This document shows positions 34,705 to 42,603 of a stretch of DNA of 64,000 bases, one piece after another. Origin of the DNA: Nevskia sp. (lineage in GTDB: Bacteria; Pseudomonadota; Gammaproteobacteria; Nevskiales; Nevskiaceae); the NCBI GenBank assembly GCA_031291075.1, contig JARLJS010000208.1, positions 1 to 64,000 on the forward strand, read 5' to 3'. How positions within the stretch are numbered: the stretch's first letter is position 1; every line of letters begins with the position of its first letter. A program made the translations under genes and the position numbers. The notes below the pieces were generated by a model. It was not told the DNA's origin. It saw only the letters and a list, made by a program, of their open reading frames with translations, and searched no databases.

Positions 34705-35706
34705 TCAGGGGATCAGCAGGTGCCGCACCGCGTGCATCACCCGCTCGACATCCGGGATGCATGCGGCCTCGAGCACCGGGTTGGATGATACCGGGGCCGG
34801 CAGTGCGCCGACGCGCGCGATCCGCAGCCCATCCAGTTGCTCGCGTGCGCGGAACGCCAGCTCGGCGCCGACACCGCAAGCCGGCTGGCCTTCTTCGAGC
34901 GTCAGCAGCGCGCGGGTCCGCGCCGCGGAGTCGCAAACGGTGGCGAGGTCCAGGGGCAGCAGGCTGCGCAAGTCGACGACCTCGCATGAAATTCCCTCGG
35001 CGGCGAGCCGCGTGGCCGCTTCGACGGCGATCAGCGTCATATACGAATGGGTCGCGATCGTCACGTCGGAACCGCGCCGGCGCACGGCGGCCCGCCCGAT
35101 CGGCGTGTAGTGCTCGCCGGTGGGCACATCGCCCGCGGTGGGGAACAGCCGCTTGTGATCGACGAACACGACCGGGCCTTCTTCCCGCAGCGCGGCTTTC
35201 AGCAGGCCATAAGCGTCGGCAGGCGTTCCCGCCGCGACCACCTTCAGTCCGGGCACGCCCATGAGCCAGGCTTCGATGCATTGCGAGTGCGCGACGCCTT
35301 GCCGCTTGGCGCCGGCGGTGGTCTTGACCACCAGCGGCGCGTGCAGCTGCCCGGCGGTCTTGTAACGCACCTTGGCCGCATAGTTGACCAGGGGGTCGAG
35401 CCCCAGCATCAGGAAGTCCATGTAGGTGATGCTGACGACGGGCCGCAACCCGGCGATGGCGGCGCCGACGCCGACGCCGATCATGGCCGCTTCCGCCACC
35501 GGCGTGTTGCGCACGCGTTCGGATCCGAACTGCCGGTGAAGACCGACGAGCTCCTTGTAGGAGCCGCCGAAGGAACCGACATCCTGGCCGAGAAGCAGCA
35601 CGCGCTCGTCGTGCTGCATCTCCTCGCGCAGCGCGCGTGCGATCGCCTCGCGGAAGAACATCCTGGTCACGGGAGCGCCGGCGGGCGATGCCGATTCAAT
35701 AGACAT
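34705..35706 (-). CDS. 2-oxoacid dehydrogenase E1 component, beta subunit
   Basis: 333 residues. It matches E1 beta chains of pyruvate/acetoin/branched-chain dehydrogenases: GQDVGSFGGSYKELVGL, GSERVRNTPVAEAAMIG, a LRPVVSITYMDF block and the C-terminal transketolase domain with VVDLRSLLPLD. With E1 alpha it would form the alpha2-beta2 TPP enzyme that decarboxylates a 2-oxoacid and transfers the acyl unit to lipoate. The start could also be the ATG 15 codons in (MFFREAIARAL). It overlaps the E1 alpha stop by 11 bases. No E3 gene and no full E2 gene are nearby. Confidence 0.92.
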   Translation of the reverse strand: MSIESASPAGAPVTRMFFREAIARALREEMQHDERVLLLGQDVGSFGGSYKELVGLHRQFGSERVRNTPVAEAAMIGVGVGAAIAGLRPVVSITYMDFLMLGLDPLVNYAAKVRYKTAGQLHAPLVVKTTAGAKRQGVAHSQCIEAWLMGVPGLKVVAAGTPADAYGLLKAALREEGPVVFVDHKRLFPTAGDVPTGEHYTPIGRAAVRRRGSDVTIATHSYMTLIAVEAATRLAAEGISCEVVDLRSLLPLDLATVCDSAARTRALLTLEEGQPACGVGAELAFRAREQLDGLRIARVGALPAPVSSNPVLEAACIPDVERVMHAVRHLLIP

Positions 35707-36628
35707 CGGTCAGCACTTCCGACACGTCGGGGTAGGGCGCCGCATCGGCAAAGCGCAGCGCCGCGGCCGCGGCCGCGTCGACGTCGCGCTGCAGCTGCTC
35801 GCAGGCGTGGCGGCCCAGGTGGCCCGTGGCTTCGAGTTCAGCGGTGAGCCGCTTGATCGGACAACGCGCTTTGATCGCTTCGATCTCGCCGGCCGGTCGC
35901 GTGTCGCGCGTCGACGTCGAGTGGGTCGCGAACCGCCACGAGACGCATTCCAGCAGCGCCGGCCCCGATCCGCTGCGCGCACGGTCGGCGAAGCGCTGCG
36001 CTGCGTCCCGCACCGCCAGCACGTCCATCCCATCGACGGTGGCGCCCGGAATTCCGAACGGCTGCGCCAGGTCGGATAACCGCTGCGGCGCAAGGGCCTC
36101 GGAACGGGGCGTGGAAACCGAGATCTGGTTGTTGTCGCATACCAGCAGCAACGGCAGCTGCCAGAGCGCGGCGATGTTGAGGGTCTCGTGCAGCGCGCCG
36201 GCGCCGCAGGCGCCGTCGCCGAAGATGCACGCGACGATACCCGGCCGCCGCTGAAGTTTCATGGCCAGCGCCGCGCCGGCGGCGATTGACAGGTTGCCGC
36301 CGACTACCGCATGTGCGCCCAGGAATCCGGCGGCCGGCTGACTCAGGTGCCCGCGGCCCGCCTTGCCACGGCAGGGGCCCGCGGACTTGCCCAGCAACTC
36401 GGCCATGACGAGGTTGGGATCAAGTCCGCGCGCGAGTGCCGGGCCGATCGAACGGCCGCTGCACAAGAGCTGGTCATCGGCGGTCAGCGCGGCGCACAAG
36501 CCAACCGCGACCGCCTCTTCGCCGGCGGACAGGAGCTGGAATCCGTGATCGGGCCGGCTCATCAGCGCCGCCTCGAAGGCACGGATCAGCATCATGCTGC
36601 GCAACAACTCGACGGCATCGGGCTTCAT
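35696..36628 (-). CDS. 2-oxoacid dehydrogenase E1 component, alpha subunit
   Basis: 310 residues with the TPP-binding motif that runs from GDG (137-139, FGDGACGAGALHE) to NN (166-167, VCDNNQIS). Other blocks are GFQLLSAGEEAVAVGL, KAGRGHLSQPAAGFLG and ATHSTSTRDTRP, the last replacing the usual RGHS-x-D phosphorylation-loop region. It is shorter than typical chains of 320-360 residues. The substrate 2-oxoacid cannot be deduced. It overlaps the upstream SGNH-like gene as ATGA, and its own end overlaps E1 beta, so the three are translated together. Confidence 0.92.
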   Translation of the reverse strand: MKPDAVELLRSMMLIRAFEAALMSRPDHGFQLLSAGEEAVAVGLCAALTADDQLLCSGRSIGPALARGLDPNLVMAELLGKSAGPCRGKAGRGHLSQPAAGFLGAHAVVGGNLSIAAGAALAMKLQRRPGIVACIFGDGACGAGALHETLNIAALWQLPLLLVCDNNQISVSTPRSEALAPQRLSDLAQPFGIPGATVDGMDVLAVRDAAQRFADRARSGSGPALLECVSWRFATHSTSTRDTRPAGEIEAIKARCPIKRLTAELEATGHLGRHACEQLQRDVDAAAAAALRFADAAPYPDVSEVLTDVY

Positions 36629-37308
36629 TTGGCGGGGCGTCCCGCGGCAGCGAGGCGGCGCTGGACGCGCACGACGATGTCCTGCGATCTGGTGCCGTGA
36701 AATTCCTTTGCGCGCTCCACCACCTCCCGCGCCAGTACGGCATCGAGGTCGGAGGCGAGGATCGCGGATACGATTGTGTGCCCCGCCAGCTCGGCGGCGA
36801 TGGTGCCGTTCAGGCGGTGGTCGGTGAGAGCCATCCGCGCCCCGAAGTGTGCGAAGACCCGATCGACATCGGCAACGCCGATTCCGGTCGCGTGGGACAG
36901 CCCGGCCGCCAGCAGGTTGAGCCGGCGGATGCGCTCGATGGCGGACGGCGACGAGCCCGGCGGTCGATCCGTCTTGCGTTCCGCCACGTGCCGGAAGATC
37001 GTGCAGAGCAAGGTGACTGGAATGGCGCGCCTTACCAGCGTAGCCGCGCGGACCTGCCAGCGCTCGCGGGTCTCGGACCAGGATTCGGCGCTCCGCGCCA
37101 GTTCCGGCAGCAGCGAGACGATGGCGATGACCGGGAGCGAGACCGATCCGATCGCTTCGAAGGAATCCGCAAAATTAAGCTGAATGGTCGGAGATCGCCC
37201 GACTGCCGCGGTGAGGCATTCGGCGAGCTGCTGCGCGCTGGCGACCAGCGCAGGGTGCTCCGAAGGATCGACGGCGGCCTCGATCCGCAGCTCCGCGGGC
37301 AGGTTCAT
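36625..37308 (-). CDS. SGNH-hydrolase-like protein, second paralogue (possibly inactive)
   Basis: 227 residues. The C-terminal half aligns by eye with the product of 38321-39130: RIRRLNLLAAGLSHATGI against RIRRFNLGLAELSQRTGI, both then reading V-x-DVD. The expected catalytic Asp-His near the end appears as LTDHRLNG. The N-terminal half is short and has no clear GDS/serine block, so catalytic activity is doubtful. No signal peptide. Its genes overlap both neighbours by four bases, placing it firmly in the glycosyltransferase-E1 operon. A scaffold role, or activity together with another SGNH subunit, is inference. Confidence 0.6.
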   Translation of the reverse strand: MNLPAELRIEAAVDPSEHPALVASAQQLAECLTAAVGRSPTIQLNFADSFEAIGSVSLPVIAIVSLLPELARSAESWSETRERWQVRAATLVRRAIPVTLLCTIFRHVAERKTDRPPGSSPSAIERIRRLNLLAAGLSHATGIGVADVDRVFAHFGARMALTDHRLNGTIAAELAGHTIVSAILASDLDAVLAREVVERAKEFHGTRSQDIVVRVQRRLAAAGRPAK

Positions 37309-38324
37309 AGCGGTGTTGCGGCAAATCCGGGGATGAGCCGGCGAACCGCGTCGTAGTCGACGCCGTTTGTGTCACGAGCTGCGGCCTCCAGCTCGGGTAG
37401 CGAGTTGATTCTCGCCTGCGGTGGGATCACGCTGCGATCGGCCAGGCTCGCCCAGAACACCGCCAGCAGTTTCACCGCCTGGATCGGGTGATCCCGGTAG
37501 AACTGGGTATCCCAACCGGTCTCGGCCAGCGGATCGCGCCAGCCTACGCGGTGAGTGAGGTGGTAGGTTCGGGCGCCGCCGATCGGCGCCATCCTCGCAC
37601 CACTCGCGCACAACCGCAGCGCGAGCTCGCGGTGTTCGTTGTTGTCGAGATGCTCCTTGAACCCGCCCGCGCGCATGAATCGATCCCGGGATACGGACAT
37701 GTTGGAGCCGCTGGACGCGGCCCAGAGCACGCCGCATTCGGGGTGGTGTCGAAGCGCGTCCATCTCCAGCTCGTATAGGCGGCGCGGTCCGGCTCCGGGA
37801 TAAATGCCCGGGACGGCGCGACGGTCGATTTCGGCGAAATTGTTCAGTAGCAGTTCGCGTGTCACCAGCGTTCGCCGCCGTTCGTCCTCCGGCAGGCGTG
37901 CCACTCTTGCCTCGTCGCCCGGCCACGGCGCGCCGGTTTCGGGGTCGCTGAAGAAGCGCGTGCCGCGCAGATGGAACGTTTCGCCGCGGCCGATCAGGCT
38001 TCCGCTGCGGGAATGCGCGGCGCCATGGCGGGCCACGACATCGGGGTGCGCCAGGACGTCACCGTCCATAAACAGGAGGACGTCGCCGGTCGCATGCGCG
38101 GCTCCCGCATTCGACGCCGCACTGCGTCCACGCGCACTTGCGTGATGAACGCTTCGCAAGGGCAGCCAGCTTGAGGCTTCCGCCAGCACTGCCTCCGTGT
38201 GGTCGCTCGAACCATCGTTCACGACGATGACCTCTGCCGGCACGGTCTGGCATGCGAGCGAGGTGAGTACCAGCCGCAGCCGCGGTGCCTCGTCTTTCGA
38301 ACGCACGATCACGGAGATTTTCAC
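37305..38324 (-). CDS. Family 2 glycosyltransferase
   Basis: 339 residues. It begins with the GT-A fold signature KISVIVRSKDEAPRLRLVL and VIVVNDGSSDHTE, the nucleotide-sugar-binding DGD at residues 87-89 (LFMDGDV), and a later acceptor-side ED-like block (HLDNNEHRELALRL). No membrane helix is visible, so it is a soluble or peripheral enzyme using an activated sugar. The acceptor is unknown. It shares four-base overlaps with SGNH-like genes on both sides. Within the locus it suggests that the acyl group is placed on a glycan or glycoconjugate. Confidence 0.9.
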   Translation of the reverse strand: MKISVIVRSKDEAPRLRLVLTSLACQTVPAEVIVVNDGSSDHTEAVLAEASSWLPLRSVHHASARGRSAASNAGAAHATGDVLLFMDGDVLAHPDVVARHGAAHSRSGSLIGRGETFHLRGTRFFSDPETGAPWPGDEARVARLPEDERRRTLVTRELLLNNFAEIDRRAVPGIYPGAGPRRLYELEMDALRHHPECGVLWAASSGSNMSVSRDRFMRAGGFKEHLDNNEHRELALRLCASGARMAPIGGARTYHLTHRVGWRDPLAETGWDTQFYRDHPIQAVKLLAVFWASLADRSVIPPQARINSLPELEAAARDTNGVDYDAVRRLIPGFAATPL

Positions 38325-39130
38325 CGGCCGCCCTCTAGGTTGCCCAGGGTCGCCATGCAGCCCAGATCCTCGAGTACGCGGACCACCTCCTCTCCCACCA
38401 TCTGCCAGCCTTCGGCGCTCAGATGTTGCACGTCCAGCTTGAGCCGGTCGGTACCTGTGCGTGCGACGATCGCGTCGACGTCGATCACGGAGATTCCGGT
38501 GCGCTGCGAGAGCTCAGCCAGGCCGAGATTGAAGCGCCGGATGCGGGTCGAAAGGATGTCTCCGAGGCCCTCGTGACAATGCACCGACTCGCCGGGCACG
38601 ACCGACGACAGGTTGAACACGAGGATTGGCGCGTCGGTGCGCTGTCGAAGGCGGGCCACGATACGTTCGAAGTTGCGCATCGACGTCCCGACGTCCAGCG
38701 GACCCGTTGCGATGAATTCCTGCCGCAGCCAGGTGCGATCGGGCTCGGTCCAGGCGCCCAGGTTGTCCGGGTAGAAATAGAACCCGTCCCGGCGATGGCG
38801 AACGAGGGGCGTCATTACGTCGGGCTGCAAGGACAGGACCACGGCATCGGCGTCGGTCTCGAACAGCGCGCAGCTGAACTGGCTCGTGGCCGGGTAGGCG
38901 GCCAGCGGCAGGCTGCGGCTGGAGATTTCGGTGGGCACGGTGCCATCGCACTCGAGCAAGGCATCGGAGCGTGTCCAGGTCTCGTGGCGAACGTGCACGC
39001 GGACTTGTGGATGGCGCTGGCCGACGATCTGGTTGATCCCGTTCCAGAGGATGCGACCATTGACGCGGAACGAGTGTAGGGAATTGCACACATCCAGATT
39101 CCCTTTCGCGAACAGCTTCAGGCGATGCAT
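38321..39130 (-). CDS. SGNH-hydrolase-like protein, first gene of the acyl-carrier operon
   Basis: 269 residues, no signal peptide. The N-terminal block KGNLDVCNSLHS stands where SGNH enzymes carry GDS, with Ser or Cys as possible nucleophile. An Asn-containing block (ILVFNLSSVVPG) and the closing Asp-His block (LDVQHLSAEGW) complete the SGNH order. The middle has a Trp-rich segment. This is the 5' gene of a run of six minus-strand genes, the first five of which overlap. About 290 bases upstream (39131-39424) hold no gene I can support and should contain the promoter. Confidence 0.7.
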   Translation of the reverse strand: MHRLKLFAKGNLDVCNSLHSFRVNGRILWNGINQIVGQRHPQVRVHVRHETWTRSDALLECDGTVPTEISSRSLPLAAYPATSQFSCALFETDADAVVLSLQPDVMTPLVRHRRDGFYFYPDNLGAWTEPDRTWLRQEFIATGPLDVGTSMRNFERIVARLRQRTDAPILVFNLSSVVPGESVHCHEGLGDILSTRIRRFNLGLAELSQRTGISVIDVDAIVARTGTDRLKLDVQHLSAEGWQMVGEEVVRVLEDLGCMATLGNLEGGR

Positions 39131-39424
39131 GCGTGCACCCCGGGCGATTCCCCAAGCCTCGCGACGCGCCGCCTACGCCTGCATCGCCCACTATTATTAA
39201 CTGCGTGGCTACCGGCCACCGGCGCCGAGGCCTTCATGACCACCCGCGCTCCAATAGGCATTCTATTCAGGGCCGCGACACGATGATTTCGTGGGAGCCA
39301 AGGCCACTTTTTTGTGCTCGGCACGGTCCAGTTCGGTAAGTTTTAGAGGTTACGCCGGCACCGCAGATGCGTCAAATCTCTCGTCGAACAGCTGCGGGTT
39401 GGGTTTCAGGTCATCGTCATGCCC

Positions 39425-40003
39425 TCACTCATCGCCGCCGCGCGTAAGCAGGCGCTCCAGCACGGCTGCACAGCGCTGCCGATCCATCGGATCGGGAATC
39501 CGGACAAGATGGCTGGCCGCCCCCTGGTGGAAGCGGAAGCGGTCGGCGTTGCGGGTGAAGTGGGTCAGGGCGCCCAGTCTCAGCTCGAAGCCCCTGGCGT
39601 GGCCAGCGAAGACGACGCGGCGGTTCGTTATCGCCAGCTCGCCCGATGAATCCGTCTCCTCGTGCTGCGCACTACCCGGTTCATCGAGCATGGCATTGCA
39701 GGCGGCATGCGCGAGCTCGTCGTCGAGGAGGACCGCATGCACCGGCTTGACGACAGGCAGCGGTGTCGCCCGATTGCCGAGGAAGTCGAGCAGGTGCCGG
39801 GTCTTGATGGCGTCCATCGCACGGTGTCGCAGCAGCGACCAGCGCAGTCCGAGCGCCACAACCGTAAGCAGCAGGCTTTCCGCCAGCAGCTCGGCCAGCC
39901 ATTGGATCAGGGTGCCGTGGTAGGAATGCGACCACCACGCCCTGAAGGTGCCGATCAGCAGGAACGCCGCCACGCCGCACAAGCCCGCCATCACCCCTCT
40001 CAT
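39425..40003 (-). CDS. Membrane protein with PH-like cytoplasmic domain
   Basis: 192 residues. Two hydrophobic helices lie near the N-terminus (LCGVAAFLLIGTF and LLAESLLLTVVALGL). The rest is soluble and contains a bacterial PH/GRAM-like stretch (GELAITNRRVVFAGHARGFE) of the kind that follows short membrane anchors. Function is unknown. GAGG precedes the ATG by seven bases, and the gene lies 37 bases after the histidine kinase on the same strand, so it is probably co-expressed with it. Confidence 0.68.
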   Translation of the reverse strand: MRGVMAGLCGVAAFLLIGTFRAWWSHSYHGTLIQWLAELLAESLLLTVVALGLRWSLLRHRAMDAIKTRHLLDFLGNRATPLPVVKPVHAVLLDDELAHAACNAMLDEPGSAQHEETDSSGELAITNRRVVFAGHARGFELRLGALTHFTRNADRFRFHQGAASHLVRIPDPMDRQRCAAVLERLLTRGGDE

Positions 40004-40040
40004 GGCACCCCTCTTTCGAAGCGGGCCGTGCGGGGCATGG

Positions 40041-41597
40041 CTATTCGCCCGCCGGTACGGTCAGGTGGAATGCGGCCCCGCCGGCGCCGGCGTCGTCCGC
40101 CCACAGCCGCCCACCATGAGCCTCCACGATGGTCCGGCAGATGGACAGGCCCACACCCAGCCCGGTGGCCTTGCTGGTCACGAACGGCTGGAACAGGCGC
40201 TCCCGGATGTCCGTCGGGATGCCGGGCCCGGTGTCGGTGACGCTGACCCGTATCATGCCGGCGGCAGGTTGGCCGGAGGCGATGGTGACCACCGGGTTGG
40301 CGGCGCCGTGCATGGCTTCCACGGCGTTCCGGATCAGGTTCACCAGCACCTGCTGGATCTGGATCTTGTCGACGAACACGTGCTGGGCGTCCGGGTCCAG
40401 TTGCAGGCGGACATCCACTCCGCGCGAAGCCTGCCCGGCCAGCACGAGCGCGCAGGCCTCCTCGACCACCGTCGGCAGGTGCTCGGCATTGCGCTCGGTG
40501 CGGTTGTTGCGCGCGAAGTCACGTACCCTGCGCACGGTCTTGGTCGCCCGATCGGTTTGTGCAATTGCCTGGAGAACGGCCGCGCGCGTCTCCGCGGTCT
40601 CGCCGCGGTCGAGGAAGCGCACGCCGGCCCTGAGATACGATTCGACCGCGGTCAGGGGCTGACTGACTTCATGCGTGATGGCCGACATCGTCTGGCCGAG
40701 CTCGCTCAGGCGCGAAGCGTGGGCGAGCTCCGCCTGCAGCACGTTGCGTTCGTGGTAACGCTCGGCCAGTTCCTTGTTGGCGCCGCGTAGCCGTTCGACC
40801 AGGCGCTGCTGCTCACGGTCGAAGCTGATGCGTTCGGCTTCGCGGGCCCGGAGCAGGACCAGGTCGGTGACGTCCTCGACCGCGTGGACGATCCACTCCA
40901 CCCGGCCGTCCTTGCCCAGCACCGGCGAGTTCAACGGGCTCCAGTAGCGCTCCTCGAAGGTGCCGTCGGGCCGTCTCACGTCGTACTTCTGGAACGGCAT
41001 CGCATCCGGCTGGCGCAGGTGCAGCACGCGGTCCAGCGAGGCGCGCAGATTGCTGACCCCGCTCGCCTGCGGATCGTCCGGATTGTCCGGAAAGACCTCG
41101 AACAAAGGGCGCCCCGCGATATCCTCGCGGCTGGTCATGGTGGCCTTGAGGTAGGCATCGCTGGCGGTGACGATCGTCAGGTCGGGGAGGAGCAGCAGGT
41201 ACAGTCCGGGGATGGCCTGGAATATCCGGCGGAAGTCGGCCGCGCCTTCTTTCGGCACCGCGTCGTTACAGCCAACGGGCTGTTCCGAGCCGGTCACGAC
41301 CAGTCCCTGCACCCGGCCGACGGAGTCGCGAAGGACGGAACACTCCCACCGCACCTGCAGCCCGCGCCCGTCGGCGCTGCGCCAACGGCCGTGCCGGGCC
41401 TCCATTGGCTGGCCCCCGGCAGCCTGCAGCACCGCGGTGCGCATGGCATCCCTATATTCCGGCGCAGCCAGCACTTCCCATAACGGACGTCCGCGCGCCT
41501 TCGCGAGGGACAGGTTGATCGCGAGTTCACAGTTCTCGTCGAGCATCCGGATGGCCCCGTAGAGATCCGCGATGGCGACCAAGGTCTTATGCGCCAC
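40041..41597 (-). CDS. PAS sensor histidine kinase, FixL-like
   Basis: About 518 residues from the GTG at 41597; the start is uncertain because no strong Shine-Dalgarno is seen and a TTG lies further upstream. No membrane helix. Two PAS domains (about residues 1-115 and 130-250; GLYLLLLPDLTIVTASDAYL marks the second) are followed by a coiled coil and a HisKA domain with the acceptor His in SAITHEVSQPLTAVESYL. The HATPase domain has NLIRNAVEAM, DTGPGIP and GLGVGLSICRTIVEAHGG. FixL-type kinases of this build often sense oxygen or redox state. No response regulator is adjacent; a CRP/FNR gene is divergent. Confidence 0.87.
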   Translation of the reverse strand: MAHKTLVAIADLYGAIRMLDENCELAINLSLAKARGRPLWEVLAAPEYRDAMRTAVLQAAGGQPMEARHGRWRSADGRGLQVRWECSVLRDSVGRVQGLVVTGSEQPVGCNDAVPKEGAADFRRIFQAIPGLYLLLLPDLTIVTASDAYLKATMTSREDIAGRPLFEVFPDNPDDPQASGVSNLRASLDRVLHLRQPDAMPFQKYDVRRPDGTFEERYWSPLNSPVLGKDGRVEWIVHAVEDVTDLVLLRAREAERISFDREQQRLVERLRGANKELAERYHERNVLQAELAHASRLSELGQTMSAITHEVSQPLTAVESYLRAGVRFLDRGETAETRAAVLQAIAQTDRATKTVRRVRDFARNNRTERNAEHLPTVVEEACALVLAGQASRGVDVRLQLDPDAQHVFVDKIQIQQVLVNLIRNAVEAMHGAANPVVTIASGQPAAGMIRVSVTDTGPGIPTDIRERLFQPFVTSKATGLGVGLSICRTIVEAHGGRLWADDAGAGGAAFHLTVPAGE

Positions 41598-41676
41598 GTG
41601 ATATGTTTTCCCGGCCTGATTTTGCTGTCCGCTGCGGCGTCTTGTGCACCTTGCAGCGCCGTCCACGTGCTGGTTC

Positions 41677-41690
41677 TTGCGGTAGATCAA
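41677..41690. promoter_or_regulatory. FNR/FixK-like box between the kinase and CRP/FNR genes
   Basis: TTGCG-GTAG-ATCAA matches the palindrome TTGAT-N4-ATCAA at 8 of 10 positions and lies in the divergent control region. It is a candidate site for the neighbouring regulator or a related one. Confidence 0.45.
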
Positions 41691-41785
41691 TGTCAGCCTG
41701 GCGTGGCCTGTCTAACCTACGTCGAGGCTGATGCTCCCGCCCTGACAAAAATCATGTCGGGCGGGCGGGGTCTGGAGGTGCCGCC

Positions 41786-42514
41786 ATGGAGACCATCACT
41801 GCTTTGAGCCATGCGCCGATCCGCATCCGCGGGGTGCGCGGCTGGCCGGGCGACCGCGGTACCGAGGCGCCCCACCTGGAGCTGGCCCCCGCCGAAAAAG
41901 CCGAGCTTGCCCGGTTGGGCGAGGTCGTCGATTTCAAGACACCCGGCTCGCTGATCTTTTCCCAGGGGGACGATGCCGCGTTCATCCATCTTCTCGTCGA
42001 CGGCTTGGTCCGCACCTACCACACCCTGCAAAACGGCGAGCGCCAGGTAGTGGCGTTTCATTGGCCCGGCGACCTGCTGGGGCTGGCCGAGGACGGCAGG
42101 CATGTCAGCTCCGCGCAGGCCATCGTGCCATCCCGGATCTACCGCTTCCCGACGGCGAAGCTCGCCCGGTTTCTGTTGAAGCATCCGAAGGTGCAGGACG
42201 GCTTCCTGGTCAAGGCGATGCACGATCTGCGCGCAGCCCAGCGGCAGCTCATCGTGATGGGCAAGTTCGACGTGACCAGGCGCCTGGCCGCGTTACTGGT
42301 CGACTGCTCGGGGCATGAACACTACTTCGACCCCAAGAGCGGGGTCCTGACTTTGCCGATGAGCCGTGACGACGTGGCGGATTACCTGGGCACATCGGTC
42401 GAAACCGTGATCCGTGCCGTGACGCGCCTCCATAGGGAGGGGCTGGTCGAGAGGATCAGGCCGCGCGAGCTGAAGCTCGATCTCGACAGGCTGAAGGGGT
42501 TTGCGGCGCTTTGA
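41786..42514 (+). CDS. CRP/FNR-family transcription regulator
   Basis: 242 residues. A cyclic-nucleotide-binding-type beta barrel (GSLIFSQGDDAAFIHLLVDG, FHWPGDLLGL) is joined by a long dimer helix to a winged helix-turn-helix (MSRDDVADYLGTSVETVIRA). The N-terminus lacks the cysteine cluster of FNR, so it does not hold a 4Fe-4S cluster; in this respect it resembles FixK or DNR proteins. GGAGGTG precedes the ATG. It is divergent from a FixL-like kinase, with an FNR-type box between them, which suggests a shared response to oxygen or nitrogen oxides; that is inference. Confidence 0.9.
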   Translation: METITALSHAPIRIRGVRGWPGDRGTEAPHLELAPAEKAELARLGEVVDFKTPGSLIFSQGDDAAFIHLLVDGLVRTYHTLQNGERQVVAFHWPGDLLGLAEDGRHVSSAQAIVPSRIYRFPTAKLARFLLKHPKVQDGFLVKAMHDLRAAQRQLIVMGKFDVTRRLAALLVDCSGHEHYFDPKSGVLTLPMSRDDVADYLGTSVETVIRAVTRLHREGLVERIRPRELKLDLDRLKGFAAL

Positions 42515-42603
42515 TGCGGGTGAGTGTGACGCAGTTCGCCGCCGGTCGTTGCATCGACAAGGCGGGCGCTGTCTAATACGGGGTTTGAGCTGGTTCGAAT
42601 CGC

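Noticed and set aside
34373..36628. Ordinary pyruvate or acetoin dehydrogenase operon
   Set aside because: There is no E2 catalytic domain, no subunit-binding domain and no E3 gene; the carrier is a lone lipoyl domain and the neighbours are SGNH and glycosyltransferase genes.
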